In this document: positions 48,808 through 62,151 of the stretch, piece after piece
How the letters are laid out: the number at the start of each line of letters is the position of its first letter
Numbering within the stretch: position 1 is the stretch's first letter
Source of the DNA: Grifola frondosa
Lineage: Eukaryota > Basidiomycota > Agaricomycetes > Polyporales > Grifolaceae
Reading direction: 5' to 3'
Length of the DNA: 64,000 nucleotides
Assembly: GCA_001683735.1 (NCBI GenBank)
Contig: LUGG01000006.1
Coordinates: forward strand, 496,001-560,000
Made by a program: the position numbers and the translations under genes
Notes under the pieces: model-generated
Database searches by the model: none
What the model was told of the DNA's origin: nothing
Seen by the model: the letters and a program-made list of their open reading frames with translations, nothing else

Positions 48808-50331
48808 TCAACGTGTCGAATATCTTCGCACTATACCATCATCTGCCGCGGTCCATACCTGTCCACGCACCACCTTCACAAGCCGTACCGGATCACAATC
48901 CGTGCCCACCAGCTCCGCACGCACGTGCGGGCCAGAGGGCCGCACACTCGCAACGTACGGGAGGCCGTCCCCCGTCGCAATAACCAATCCCTCCTCTTCA
49001 AGTCCACTGTTGTCGGGAGCCTGAACAGAGGCCTGAGGCGCTAACGCGAACGACTGACTTTGCAGTCTAATGAACGCGACATCCTCTATTGCGGCTTCGT
49101 TCCGCCTGAAAGTCACCACTGGCTCTTTTCCTAGTGCCCGAATATCATATAAGGCTACCAACCCAACAGCGGAGCCCGTAACGACCAGGCCGCCGGCACC
49201 GTCATACGCAAGTGTGTGTAGAGCTGACCGTGCGCCAAGTCCACCAACAGGAGAGCGGAATGCCGCACGCTTGGTGCGAAGGTCGAACATCTCGAAGGAG
49301 CCATCCTGTAGCGCGCAGAATGCCAGCTTGTCTGACGTTTCCACTTCGCGCGAGTCGACGTCTGCATCGTTTTCTTCCCCACTCGCCAGGGTCGCACCGG
49401 CCCCTTCCCATCGTTCGCCCACACTAAGACCAAGACGGGAGAATACGTCCCGCCGCCCGTGGGAAGGGCACGAATTTGTGCACCGGATGGGACATCCCAA
49501 AGCCGAAGAGTGCCGTCTTTGGAGCCGGATAGTATATTACGGCCGCGAGCGATAATTCCCGTGGAGGTGACCGCTCTCGTATGACCGCGGAACGTCCGCG
49601 CAGGAGATGCAACGGTTGTAGGCGAGTTCGTAGAAGAAGAACCATCAGGCTCCACAGATAGAATGGACAGCGAAAAGTCGGCACCCGCTGTGAGGAGGAC
49701 ACGAGATGAAGGGAAGAAGCGCACAGAAGTTACTGTGCTGAGGTGAGGGTTGGAGTTCATAGAACGCAGCGATGCTCTGGAGGGAGAGACAGGCTGGATA
49801 TGTACCGAGCCATCATGGTAGCCTGAGGCAAATTGTGTTCCGTCAGGGGAAACGTCGAAGGCCGTTATCTGATGAAGCTAGGAGAAATCGAGATTTAGGA
49901 TTATTTTCCTTCAGAGAATCACATATACGCTTACTTTTCGGGAGCCAGGAGATGGTTCCGCATAGGAGACTTCAGGGACTGCAATACGTGTATCAGGAAT
50001 GCGCAAAGAAGGACATGCGATGGAGTACATGCTCTGAAGAGAAGACCTTGAAGCTCACTCAGGGTTCATGAGCACATGAAAAAGTTATGCTTACCCCTCG
50101 GTGATGCTGCATGCCTATACCATTTCTACCTTCTAACAAGACGAGGTCACGGTCGTTTTCATCCAATGTAGCGAAGGCCTTGCCGTGCACGGAGGGTTCT
50201 CCATACTTGTAACAAGATACCCAGAAAGTATCATCGGGGACAACACCTTCCCGTATCTCGGAAATGACAGACAGGAAGTCATGTTGAACGGTGCAGATAG
50301 GGAGAATGATTGGCTCATGCTGCGCGTCCAT
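48808..50331 (-). CDS. RPN14: Proteasome assembly/regulator WD-repeat protein (Rpn14/PAAF1)
   Basis: WD40 chaperone of the 19S base that binds proteasomal ATPases. Exon 1 starts at 50331 (MDAQHEPIILPICTVQHDFL). A second exon (SMYSIACPSLRIPDTRIAVP) and a third starting with HQITAFDVSPDGTQFASGYH follow. The remaining WD repeats include VTSVRFFPSSRVLLTAGAD, TFRGHTRAVTSTGIIARGR, NILSGSKDGTLRLWDVPSG and LHTLAYDGAGGLVVTGSAVG. One base seems missing near 49453, joining QIRALPTGGR to DVFSRLGLSVGERWEG. The C-terminus ends DDGIVRRYSTR. The start lies 286 bp from the divergent NBP35 start. Confidence 0.85.
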
Positions 50332-50617
50332 GTCGTAAGTAGTTACTTGTTGAGCAGATAAAATCAATATTGGCGGATGAGTGTGATCTCAGACAAGCTG
50401 TAAATAATAGGTTTTTCCTGTGAGCCGTCTCGTAACGAGTCGATGGATGGAGCTTATACAGGGACTAGATTAGATTAGATTTGCTGTGAGATAAGATACT
50501 CGAATACGCGAATGACAAATCGCCTTCAAAACAGTCATACTCCCTATAGCTTCTCAGTATTTTTTCTCTTCTGGCTGCAGCTCTGAATCAGTTGACGGAC
50601 ACGGTCTCTGTATACCC
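50332..50617. promoter_or_regulatory. Shared upstream region of RPN14 and NBP35
   Basis: 286 bp between divergent start codons. The NBP35 side is only recognised once its small first exon (50618-50692) is accepted. Confidence 0.5.
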
Positions 50618-51763
50618 ATGATTGCTCTACAGCAATCTCTCCCAGCTCCGGATCCTCTCTCAGTACCTTCAAATGCCCCAGAACATTGCCCTGTACGTTC
50701 AATACCTTCTTCGTTTTTTGACTAATTACGCTCATGCAAATTTGTCGAATGTAGGGAACTGAGTCTGAGCTCGCTGGAAAGGCTGACGCATGTGCTGGAT
50801 GCGCGAACCAGGAAATCTGTGCTTCAGGTCAGGCGAAAGGGCCCGATCCCGCTTTGCCTCTCGTGCGCGCACGCATGTCAAGCGTAAAGCGAAAGATACT
50901 AGTTCTATCGGGAAAGGGCGGTGTCGGGAAGTCCACCTTCACAGCGCAGCTGGGTTGGGCATTTGCAGCGGATGAGGAACTGCAGGTATGTGTAATGTCG
51001 TTCCGTGAGATGAACACAAACTCATTCGTATCCGTTCAGACAGGCATAATGGATGTGGATATCTGCGGCCCGTCAATCCCTACTATCCTCGGAATAGCAT
51101 CCGAACAAGTCCATTCATCATCGTCCGGCTGGTCACCCGTATACGTGCAGGACAACCTTGGCGTGATGTCTGTTGGGTTCATGCTCCCCTCCGCCAAGGA
51201 CGCAGTCATGTGGCGCGGCCCTAAGAAGAACGGCCTCATCTCTCAATTTTTGAAGGACGTTGATTGGGGAGAGCTGGACTATCTCGTGATCGATACGCCG
51301 CCAGGGACTTCGGACGAGCACCTCAGCATCGTACAGTACCTGAAGGAGAGTGGAATAGATGGCGCCGTGGTTATCACAACGCCACAAGAAGTCGCTCTGC
51401 AAGATGTGCGGAGGGAGATCGATTTCTGCAGGAAAGTGGGAATCAGAGTATTGGGTCTCGTCGAGAATATGTCCGGGTTTGTCTGCCCGAACTGTAAGAC
51501 GGAGTCTCAGATCTTCAAGCCAAGCACAGGTGGCGGCAGGCGACTGGCGCAGGACATGGGCGTTGAGTTCCTCGGCGCTGTTCCGCTTGATCCACGAATA
51601 GGCAAAAGTGCAGATTATGGAGTCAGTTTCCTGGACGAATACCCTGATAGTCCCGCCAGTACGGCATACTTGGAGATCATTGATAGTGCGTATTCGTGCT
51701 TTCTTATGGTGACATTATTCTGAAAAGTATCCTTCAGGAATCAAGCAACAGCTAGAAGATTAA
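50618..51763 (+). CDS. NBP35: Cytosolic Fe-S cluster scaffold Nbp35
   Basis: Scaffold ATPase of cytosolic and nuclear iron-sulfur protein assembly. Exons: 50618-50692, 50755-50985, 51040-51685, 51738-51763. The N-terminal CX13CX2CX5C ferredoxin-like motif is complete across the first splice junction ([20 protein letters not shown], then CANQEICAS). The Walker A/deviant P-loop ([11 protein letters not shown]), [12 protein letters not shown] and the cluster-bridging CPNC in [12 protein letters not shown] are present. The last exon is only 26 nt and gives the end DRIKQQLED. The frame is intact. The first exon was found because its CP|GT junction completes the cysteine motif. The minus-strand ORF over it is antisense noise. 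Confidence 0.95.
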
Positions 51764-51971
51764 TATTATCCCTTCAAACTCCACCTCCATTCACATTGAT
51801 CCACCTCCCAGTATCTCTCGCATGTCCATATATCAGCTATGTATTTTTGCATTGTACACTCTATGTCAAGATCGCTCTATGTGTGCCGTTCAGTCCGATG
51901 CCTGTATCTACCCGCAAGCGTAGATCAACTATTATAATGCTACAGCAACCTCATCCGCATATCTATGTACT

Positions 51972-54634
<2,663 letters not shown>

Positions 54635-54830
54635 GGAGGATTGTATAGCGCAACGGTGTCCGACGAAAGGGTGCAAAGAGAACGGGAATGGAGTCGCTTT
54701 GATGACCGGATGGTTGAAGCCTGAAAATGAGGGGGATGACGAGAAAATTACATACGGAGACCAATTGTTAGGTCAGAGAACATACACAACCCGTTGTGGA
54801 AGTTCCTGATAGAAGAACCCGCTAGCCGTC

Positions 54831-55223
54831 TTAGCCGATGGACACAGCCGTGGCCAAGTTCGTGGAAGCTTTAGCCTCAACCTTCAACAACCTCAAGTAG
54901 CAGACTGTAGCAACGGTGACGGTGGACAACAGTGGATAACCCAGAGGTGGCAATGCACTGGCAGGATTGAGATACCCCTTGGGATCCTGTCTATTTGGCG
55001 CCAGCCTTGCCACAGTCTCGCACTTCGGAGCGGAAGCAATTTGATTTTCTTCAGTCCGGGACGATGGCCCAATCACCTCGACTCTGATAAGCTCTGACAG
55101 AATGTAATTTACGTATAGAACAAATAGTATACATCGAGTTACATCAGCCTTGCGTTCGATGAGGAATCCTGCAGTACAAATACAAGTGCGTATGACAATG
55201 ACGACTTGGGTGGTGGTAGTCAT
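54831..55223 (-). CDS. Hypothetical protein with hydrophobic segments
   Basis: A single open frame of 130 aa between SLT2 and the makorin gene, on the same strand as both. It starts MTTTTQVVIVIRTCICTAGF and has hydrophobic stretches CILFVLYVNYIL and LLSTVTVATVCYLRLL. A central part (CETVARLAPNRQDPKGYLNP) looks ordered. No family was recognised. It may be a small membrane protein, part of a spliced gene, or chance. Confidence 0.4.
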   Translation of the reverse strand: MTTTTQVVIVIRTCICTAGFLIERKADVTRCILFVLYVNYILSELIRVEVIGPSSRTEENQIASAPKCETVARLAPNRQDPKGYLNPASALPPLGYPLLSTVTVATVCYLRLLKVEAKASTNLATAVSIG

Positions 55224-55269
55224 TCAGAACTACAAAGCGACAAGATAGCAATGTGGGAGCGAGTGTTGG

Positions 55270-57644
55270 TCAGAGCGCCGACGTAGCTCCAAAAATCCTA
55301 CCAGGGAAAAAACGTCCATGAGTATCCGCAGGATCCGCGACTAAGTCTTCTTCATCTTCGCTACCGTCTGGTGCGCCGTCGGAGTCTTCCTCTTCACGCT
55401 CACCTTCAGTTAGTACATGTTCGTCAGCAACGGCCTGCAAGCCACCTTGTAATACGTCGGTGGACGGCAAGGCGGCTGCCCCGCCAGTCGAAATAACGCG
55501 TCCTCGGCCATCCGTGAAGAATCCGCCAGACAGCTCCAGATCAGTACCATCAGCTATCTCCGGAAGCGAGTGGGCACAATGCACCTGTCGACTGCGCTGT
55601 CTTCCGCCTGGAGAAGGTCCATCGCATGCACGCGGAGCAGCACCTTCGCCGTCCGCCACCTCCTGCCCTTTCTGCTGTGCGGTGAGGGTCGCCGCCCGGC
55701 TCCAGCGACCCTCACGGCGGGGGGCGGCCGCACTGCTCCAAACAACCCTCCCGCGCCCATCCGTTAGGAAAGGCGGATCAACGTCATGCAACGCGGCAGA
55801 CTCCGGTAACACATGTGTGTTGTCGTCTTGCGGCGCCTCATCTGTAGATAATGACGTCGGCGGCGAGAGTGTCAGAGACGATTGGGTGGCCAAGACTTCG
55901 TCTACTCTTCTGTTCAAAGCATCCGTTTCCTGCATCACCATCTCCGCTTCATGACTGAAGGCTTGTCAGCCAATGAACGAGCCTCCGCGGCGCCGGAAGG
56001 AGTGCCGCCAGCAAGTATAGCATCGCTTACGGCGGACGAGACGTCGGGTCCATCGGGCAACGAGCGCATGAGGTCAAGTTCGTTGCTGGGGGAGACGTCG
56101 TCAGCAATGAGTCGCTCATGGCCGGGAACGATCGTGCTAAACCGAGAAGGAGGAATGACACCGGCGGACGAAGGGAGTTCCCGAAACGTAGAAGATGCCA
56201 TAGAGTCGTTGGATACCGACTCTGAGGGAACAAGTACGTCGCCGGCTATGCTTTCCGTGGTCTCCGGAAGTTGTGCAGATGCGGCAGAGCCTCCTTCTAT
56301 CAGATCGGCCGCGCCGAAATGATAGAAAGTCTGACTCCTCTCACCCACATGATCCGTGATATCTTCTATGAGACGGTCGGCCTACAATATCAGATCAAAA
56401 AAGGCAGTCATCTGTCAGAAACTGGTAAAGGAAAAGCAACACATTCGACCGCAAAATGGCATACCATTCTCAGCACCGTCTGCAAACTTGTTGCATTCCC
56501 CTCGCTTGCATCGTCAGCAATGTTTGGGCTGTCCTGCCACTGCCCGTTTGAAGGACTAAAGTCATCGTATAATGACATGCTCTCAAAAAGCATAGGGAGA
56601 CGTAATCTTATAGAGTCGAGATCGTCCAGATCCAGCTGAGCGCTGGGTCCAAAATCCGATAGACTTTCTAATTCGTTTAAATCAATCCAGCCTCGCCGCG
56701 GGCGACGTTGATGTATCTACAAAGAATGAACGATGCAGACATAACACAGCGCGACGAAACCCACCTCCATGTAATGGTCGACGCCTAATGTAAAGACATA
56801 CGGAGTGCCGTCTTCGTTCTGGTGTTGATAGAAACAGTCCTTGCCGAAGGGGCAAAACCGTTTAGACGATGGTGATTTCTGGAAGTAGCTGCGGTGCTAT
56901 ATCAGTATATGTCATGTCTTTCAAAATGATGACGTCCTACGCACCGACACGGAACTCGGGCCATGCTTGCTTTGTATTGTTCGATGATGGCTAGCTTTCC
57001 CGGGTGTCCTTCCGGGTAGAAGTGACTAGACGGAGTAACGAATCGCGACTTAACACGACAGAAGGGACATCGCTTGGTATTTCCTGAAGAGACGATATCG
57101 TTTGACTTGCCATCCGGATCGCGCCATTCACGAATACACTGTAAATCGTCAGAAGTGAATAGCGCACAATGAATATCATGGACATACCTTGATACAGAAG
57201 ATATGGCCACACCCGTCTTCGAGGTAGTGTTAAGACCACTTCCCATCCTATTACAGACGACGCGCACCTAGTAGCCCGTACGTCACAGGCTTATCGTAGC
57301 ATATACAGCAGAAGTTGTCTTCCTCCTCTAACGAACGCTCCTGAAGTGAACCATCTTGCTGCGTTGAAGCGGAGGGTACCGGATCCTGATGCAAAAACCA
57401 ACATCCCGCACCCCTACGGCAGAACCCAGCAGCATAGTACTTGCAGACCTTGCTCTTTTCAAAAGGTGTCAGTTTCTCCGCTTCGCCGTGAAGAAACTTG
57501 CAACTATGACCCGCCAGACAAGATCGGGGTGCCTTATTACTGTCCTCATAGCTTCAGAATACAAGTCAAATCCTAGCAACATGATACTCACTAGTACCGG
57601 CATATCCCTCGCGGCTTGGACGTCACTGGTCGGTCAAGGCTCAT
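55270..57644 (-). CDS. Makorin-type RING E3 ubiquitin ligase with CCCH fingers
   Basis: E3 ligase with RNA-binding-type zinc fingers. The start at 57644 (MSLDRPVTSKPRGICRYYN) opens the first CCCH finger (KAPRSCLAGHSCKFLHG), followed by KVCKYYAAGFCRRGAGCWFL. The RING follows (NFCCICYDKPVTYGLL, then CIREWRDPDGKSN and KRCPFCRVKSRFVTPSSHFY). A makorin-typical CCCH unit comes next (CRYFQKSPSSKRFCPFGKDC FYQHQ). The long acidic C-terminal tail has two copies of TDGRGRV. One base seems missing near 55946, joining LADKPSVMK to AEMVMQETDALNRR. The first intron (acceptor GGACAG) is inferred from the finger sequence. It shares a 215-bp upstream region with divergent HFI1. Confidence 0.85.
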
Positions 57645-57859
57645 TACTGCTGTGATGCTGATGAAGATAGTACAGTCAACTGAGAAAGCACAACCGAGGC
57701 ACACTAAATGTACGAGATATCGATGGCGATAGAGAACACTGGAGGTTGTCGCAAAGGGAGGGACAAGTTACATAAATCTAAAGCTACGGCCTGCGGGAGC
57801 CATTATGTAATCGTTATGCCACTACACGGAATTGAGGGTCGGTCTTAGCCACAACATCG

Positions 57860-58986
57860 ATGTCGCTCTTGTCGACCTCCACAATCAAGTCACAGCTCTT
57901 GTCCGCGTTGGGCCAAAAAGCACCGTTATATTGGCATGTCCTGCAACAATATTTGTCGGGTTCTATCTCGCGCATCGAATATGATGAACAAGTGAAGGAA
58001 TATCTCGACACCACACCTCTTGGTACGATTCTGGAACTGTTGACATACTGCCAAGACTAAAGCTGCTACAGTACAGTTGCACAACTCTCTTATAGTATCA
58101 TTGTTCGACACGTCGGCACATCTTGCTCCGCCCACGCCACCACCAGACATACCTAAGCCTCCGCCCCGCAAGCGGCGCCGCACGCTCCCCTACCAAGGTT
58201 CAGATAGCCTAGATACTACCACCCTCCGGTCTTCCAGGCTGAAGAGATGGACAGTGGGTATGGGAAGACGCGAACGAGAACGCGTCCGCACGCTCGAGTC
58301 CTACGCTTCTACGTTGCTCCCCAGCCCACAGCCGTACAAGAACGAGATCGCTGCCGAGAGAGGGGTACAGCTTATTGAAGAACGCGGAGGTATGCCTATT
58401 ATCATCCTTCCCAAGACTTCTGCTCACTAGGATGCAACAGAACCGCCCGGTGGCCGACTGCCCGTGCCTCTTGCCACCGTAAACCGTTCGTTTTCGGTCC
58501 AGCACATTGCTGACCGCATCAACCTGATATCTGCACAACATAATCTTGGGACTCCATCGAAAGCCGTCTCCTCGCTGATGATGCTCGCGTTTGAGGTTCG
58601 TGGCGCCTCACGTCCGCGTCCGCTCATGACCTCTTACCTTCCCTTTCGCAGGCGAAACTGAAGCAACTCATAACTCAAGCGCTTTCTCTGACCTCGACAT
58701 CTCACGCCATCACATCCATCCGCGCTGCCGTCCCGCATGCTCGCAGCCATGTGCTCTCCGCGTCGTCCTTCGACAGCCTCTTCACGGTCTCTCCAGCCGT
58801 TCTGCCAAACAAGTCGGCCGCGGCAATGCGCCTGGCACTCGGCGACAATGACGGCTACGACGAGGACGAGTATCTGTCTCGTAGTCGGGAGGTCAGGACC
58901 AGCGATGGCAGATGTTTGCGCTGCTGGCCGAGAGGAGTACTGTAAGAGACGCGTTGCCGTCTAGGACATTTGCTTCATTACAATGA
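57860..58986 (+). CDS. HFI1: SAGA core subunit Ada1/Hfi1
   Basis: Histone-fold adaptor of SAGA that pairs with Taf12. Exon 1 starts MSLLSTSTIKSQLLSALGQK and runs to KEYLDTTPL. Exon 2 begins with VQLHNSLIVSLFDTSA and includes a KPPPRKRRR cluster and the conserved RWTVGMGRRERERVRTLESY. Later exons carry SFSVQHIADRINLISAQHNL, LMMLAFEAKLKQLITQALSL and VLSASSFDSLFTVSPAVLPN. One G appears missing at 58896-58897; restoring it gives the end VRDQRWQMFALLAERSTVRD with a stop at 58986. As written the frame stops about 40 bases earlier with unrelated residues. Confidence 0.88.
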
Positions 58987-59189
58987 CTTCATGCGTTTAT
59001 TACTTCCGGATTATACCTGGGTTCGCCGCGAACTCTTCAAATAATATATCGTTCTATGAGCCTCCATTCTCACACTTCGGCGGACCGGGACCTCCGCAGA
59101 GGGCCAAGTGACCGTCCATACTTCTGGTCTGTGTGCTATAAGTACCATACAGATGGTGTCGCTTTTCTGCCCGATAATCTTTCCGCAAC

Positions 59190-60765
59190 ATGGCTGACGT
59201 CCAGCCCTTTGTCCTGCGCTGGGGTATCATCTCCACCGGTAGGATCGCACAAAGTTTCGTAAAGGTCAGCTGAATCCAGGTAGTAGCATCCACTCTTCGG
59301 AACTGATGATGTCTGAATTCTGAATTTAGGACCTTCTCGTGGATCCAAAGACGATAGGAGTTCGCTGAGATAGCGGGCTGCAACTGCTGACGGTGACAAT
59401 TTGGCAGGCGGGGCACTGAGGATGTCGCACATAAAGTGGTCGCGGTCGGCTCTCGCCATGTGCATCATGCACAGAAGTTCATCGACGATCATGCGCGGGG
59501 AGACAAGTCCATCAAGGTGTTTGGGACTTACGGGGAGGTCTACGCAGACAAGGTGTGACACGCCCGTACAACTCACCATATCCCTCGCTGACGGCGTCGT
59601 GTCGATGGTCAGGACGTGGATGCTGTCTATATCGGTACGTGTACTCTCCTCTTCCATCTCTTCTGACGGACATCGAGGATCCGTGTGTAGGCACCCCGCA
59701 CACCTTCCACTACGAGAACGCGCTGGACGCTCTGAATGCAGGCAAACACGTCCTCTGCGAGAAAGCCACAACATCAAACGCGGCGGAGCTGAAGGTGCTG
59801 CTGAAGCTCGCAAAGGAGAAAAACCTGTTCTTCATGGAAGCGATGTGGACGCGCTTCCAGCCGCTCACGAAGGAGGTCAAGCGGATTGCGGAGGAGGGCA
59901 CGCTGGGGATCCCGTCGTGTTGCATGCGGACCTCTCCGCCGACTTTGGCATCGAACGTCGGTGCCCGTGACTAGTATAGATATATTAGAACACTCACTGC
60001 GATCTCTGTAGACCTCCCGCTGACGCACAGGATGCTGGATCCCAAACTCGGTGGAGGTGCCTTGCTTGACTTGTATGTACCGTATGCGTCTCGTTCTCTC
60101 TGTCTTCTAGCTCATAATGGCACCAGGGGCCCTTATCCCATGTTCTGGGTAGGCATCGATGATCGTTACTCGTGAGCGGCGCGGCCCCACTGACGGTACG
60201 CGCTCGTCGCAGACTATACTCGCGCTATACGAGCACCCCTCGAACAAGAACGCGCGGCCGACGAGTGTCAGCGCGTCTATGGTCAAGACGCCGATCACGG
60301 GCGTGGACAGCAACACGAGCTTCACGGTGAACTTCACGGAACACCTGCGTGCGCAAGCGATCCTCAGCTGCAGCATGACGGTGCCGACGGCGAGCTTTGG
60401 GGCGACGATTCGTTACAAGAACGGCAACATCGTCATCGGGACACCCATCTACCGCCCAACGTCGTTCACTGTGCAGTACTACGACAAGCCGGGGAGCGGA
60501 GTGGTGGTTCGGGAGGAGAAGCTCACGTTCTCGTATGCGGGCGGTGGGTGGTTCTATGAGGCGGACGAAGTCGCAAGATGCGTGAGGGATGGGAAGCTGG
60601 AGAGCGAGCTGTGGGGGCATGAGAAAAGCATTATGGTCATGGAGATCTTTGACGAGGTGAGTTTATTGTCAGGTTATGGGAATGAGGGATCTTGTTCAAC
60701 AAATTTTGCAGGTGCGTCGTCAAGGAGGTTACAAGTTTCCCGACGGTGTCGAAAAGGTATTTTGA
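59190..60765 (+). CDS. Gfo/Idh/MocA-type NAD(P)-dependent oxidoreductase
   Basis: Related to dimeric dihydrodiol / D-xylose dehydrogenases. Exon 1 (59190-59264) is MADVQPFVLRWGIISTGRIA with the nucleotide-binding turn GIISTGRIAQSF. Later exons read KVVAVGSRHVHHAQKFIDDH, VFGTYGEVYADKDVDAVYIG, TPHTFHYENALDALNAGKHV, LCEKATTSNAAEL (the conserved EKP-type lysine is present as EKA) and MEAMWTRFQPLTKEV. The end is GYKFPDGVEKVF. One G seems missing at 59905-59908 (EEGTLG to DPVVLHADLSADFG). The junctions near 59350-59410 and 59960 remain unsure. The substrate is unknown. Confidence 0.82.
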
Positions 60766-61299
60766 AAGAATAAATCTATTATGAAGTCGAAACAACCTGG
60801 TGTACGAGTTCGACATGATCATGTTGTCTATGGCAAATCCTTGTATCCTTCCTGACCTTCCACGATCTGTACATGAACACACCATGGCTAGAAGAGTATA
60901 CATATCAGCGACCATTCAAATCGCAAACATAATGAATAAGATGGAAGGAATCAGAAATAGCGAGTAACCGCCAAAGCGGGCACTCGAAGGTAGCTGAGAT
61001 AAGTTTCTGCAACGCAGGAGAATCCTACTAAAGCCAAATGCCTCAAACATCATAACAAACGGGGAATAGTACTATAGGTTCAACGAGAAGCAAAAGGACT
61101 CACCATATTAATGAGGAATCCGTTGACCTGAAAGTCATCAGAGAGACAGAGCAGAAGGAGGAGGTAAAGAACAAGAAAAGAAAAAACGCGTGCGTTTTAT
61201 ACGGTGTCGCGACGCTAACTCCGACAAGCGTCCCTTCCCTTTCGGTCACTGCCACCACCGTGATCATCACCACACCCACAAACCTCGACCGAGACGAGC
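60766..61299. other. Intergenic region upstream of TAF10
   Basis: About 530 bases between two plus-strand genes, holding the 3' UTR of the oxidoreductase and the TAF10 promoter. No other feature was seen. Confidence 0.5.
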
Positions 61300-62041
61300 A
61301 TGTCTACTCCATACCAGGACACCCGCAAAGTACTGGATACTACGCGGCTACTCCCACTCCATCCGTCTCCACTCCGCGGCCGCAGGTTGCGCAACAGCCG
61401 AGCCCAGATTCCACTCAAACGGCCAGTACGTCCGCCCCGCAGCCGCAGCTGTCTTCACGTCAGGCAGAAGAGGAGGCACGGAAGGATAGGACCCTGGCCG
61501 AGTTTTTACTGATGCTGGATGACTACGAACCTCTGGTGCGTCTCACCCCAGCGTACGCAGTTCGGGAGGGGGACAATACGGTGTACAGCGCAGTGTTAAC
61601 GCGTGCAGCCTCTTTCTAGATCCCGAACGAGGTCACGGATTATTATTTGCAGCGAGTAGGCTTTGAGTGTGAGGACGTGCGGCTGTGAGTTTGCGTCTTG
61701 TGTGTCTCGCTCCTCCTTGGTTCATTGACGCTGTCACACACTTGCAGGAAGCGGCTCCTGTCTCTGGCCGCGCAAAAGTTTGTTTCAGACATTGCGGCTG
61801 ACGCATACCAGCATGCACGAATACGTGCGAATGCTACTGGCGGTCGTTCAAGAGCTAATCAGCCATCAGGCCCTGCCTCTGCCAGAGTAAGTGCTGGTGT
61901 TATCCCCTGATCGCTGCGTCCATTGAAACCACCTATCTATTATCTCAGGATAAGACCAAGACCACCTTGATGATGGAAGATCTGAGCTCAGCACTCTCTG
62001 AATATGGTATCACCTCACGCAAGCCCGAATTCTACATATAG
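61300..62041 (+). CDS. TAF10: TFIID/SAGA subunit Taf10
   Basis: Histone-fold subunit shared by TFIID and SAGA. Exons: 61300-61535, 61620-61684, 61748-61886, 61949-62041. A short Pro/Gln/Ser-rich N-terminus is followed by the family signature DRTLAEFLLMLDDYEPLIP, NEVTDYYLQRVGFECEDVRL and KRLLSLAAQKFVSDIAADAY. The C-terminal helix TTLMMEDLSSALSEYGI follows. The chosen ATG (61300) gives MSTPYQDT; one C appears missing at 61322-61324 before QSTGYYAATPTPS. The other plus-strand frame starting at 61260 avoids the lesion but lacks a natural start context. Confidence 0.9.
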
Positions 62042-62151
62042 TCACTGTGGGATCTTCTTGGAGGAGGGGATTCTTCTAATTTTATCGTACGTTTGTTTTG
62101 TTGTCCACGCATATGTACTTTATCGCAATGCTATCCATGTCCTGTATAATC

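Noticed and set aside
50544..50735. 63-residue minus-strand ORF
   Set aside because: It is antisense to NBP35 exon 1 (50618-50692), whose plus-strand reading completes the conserved CX13CX2CX5C motif across an intron.
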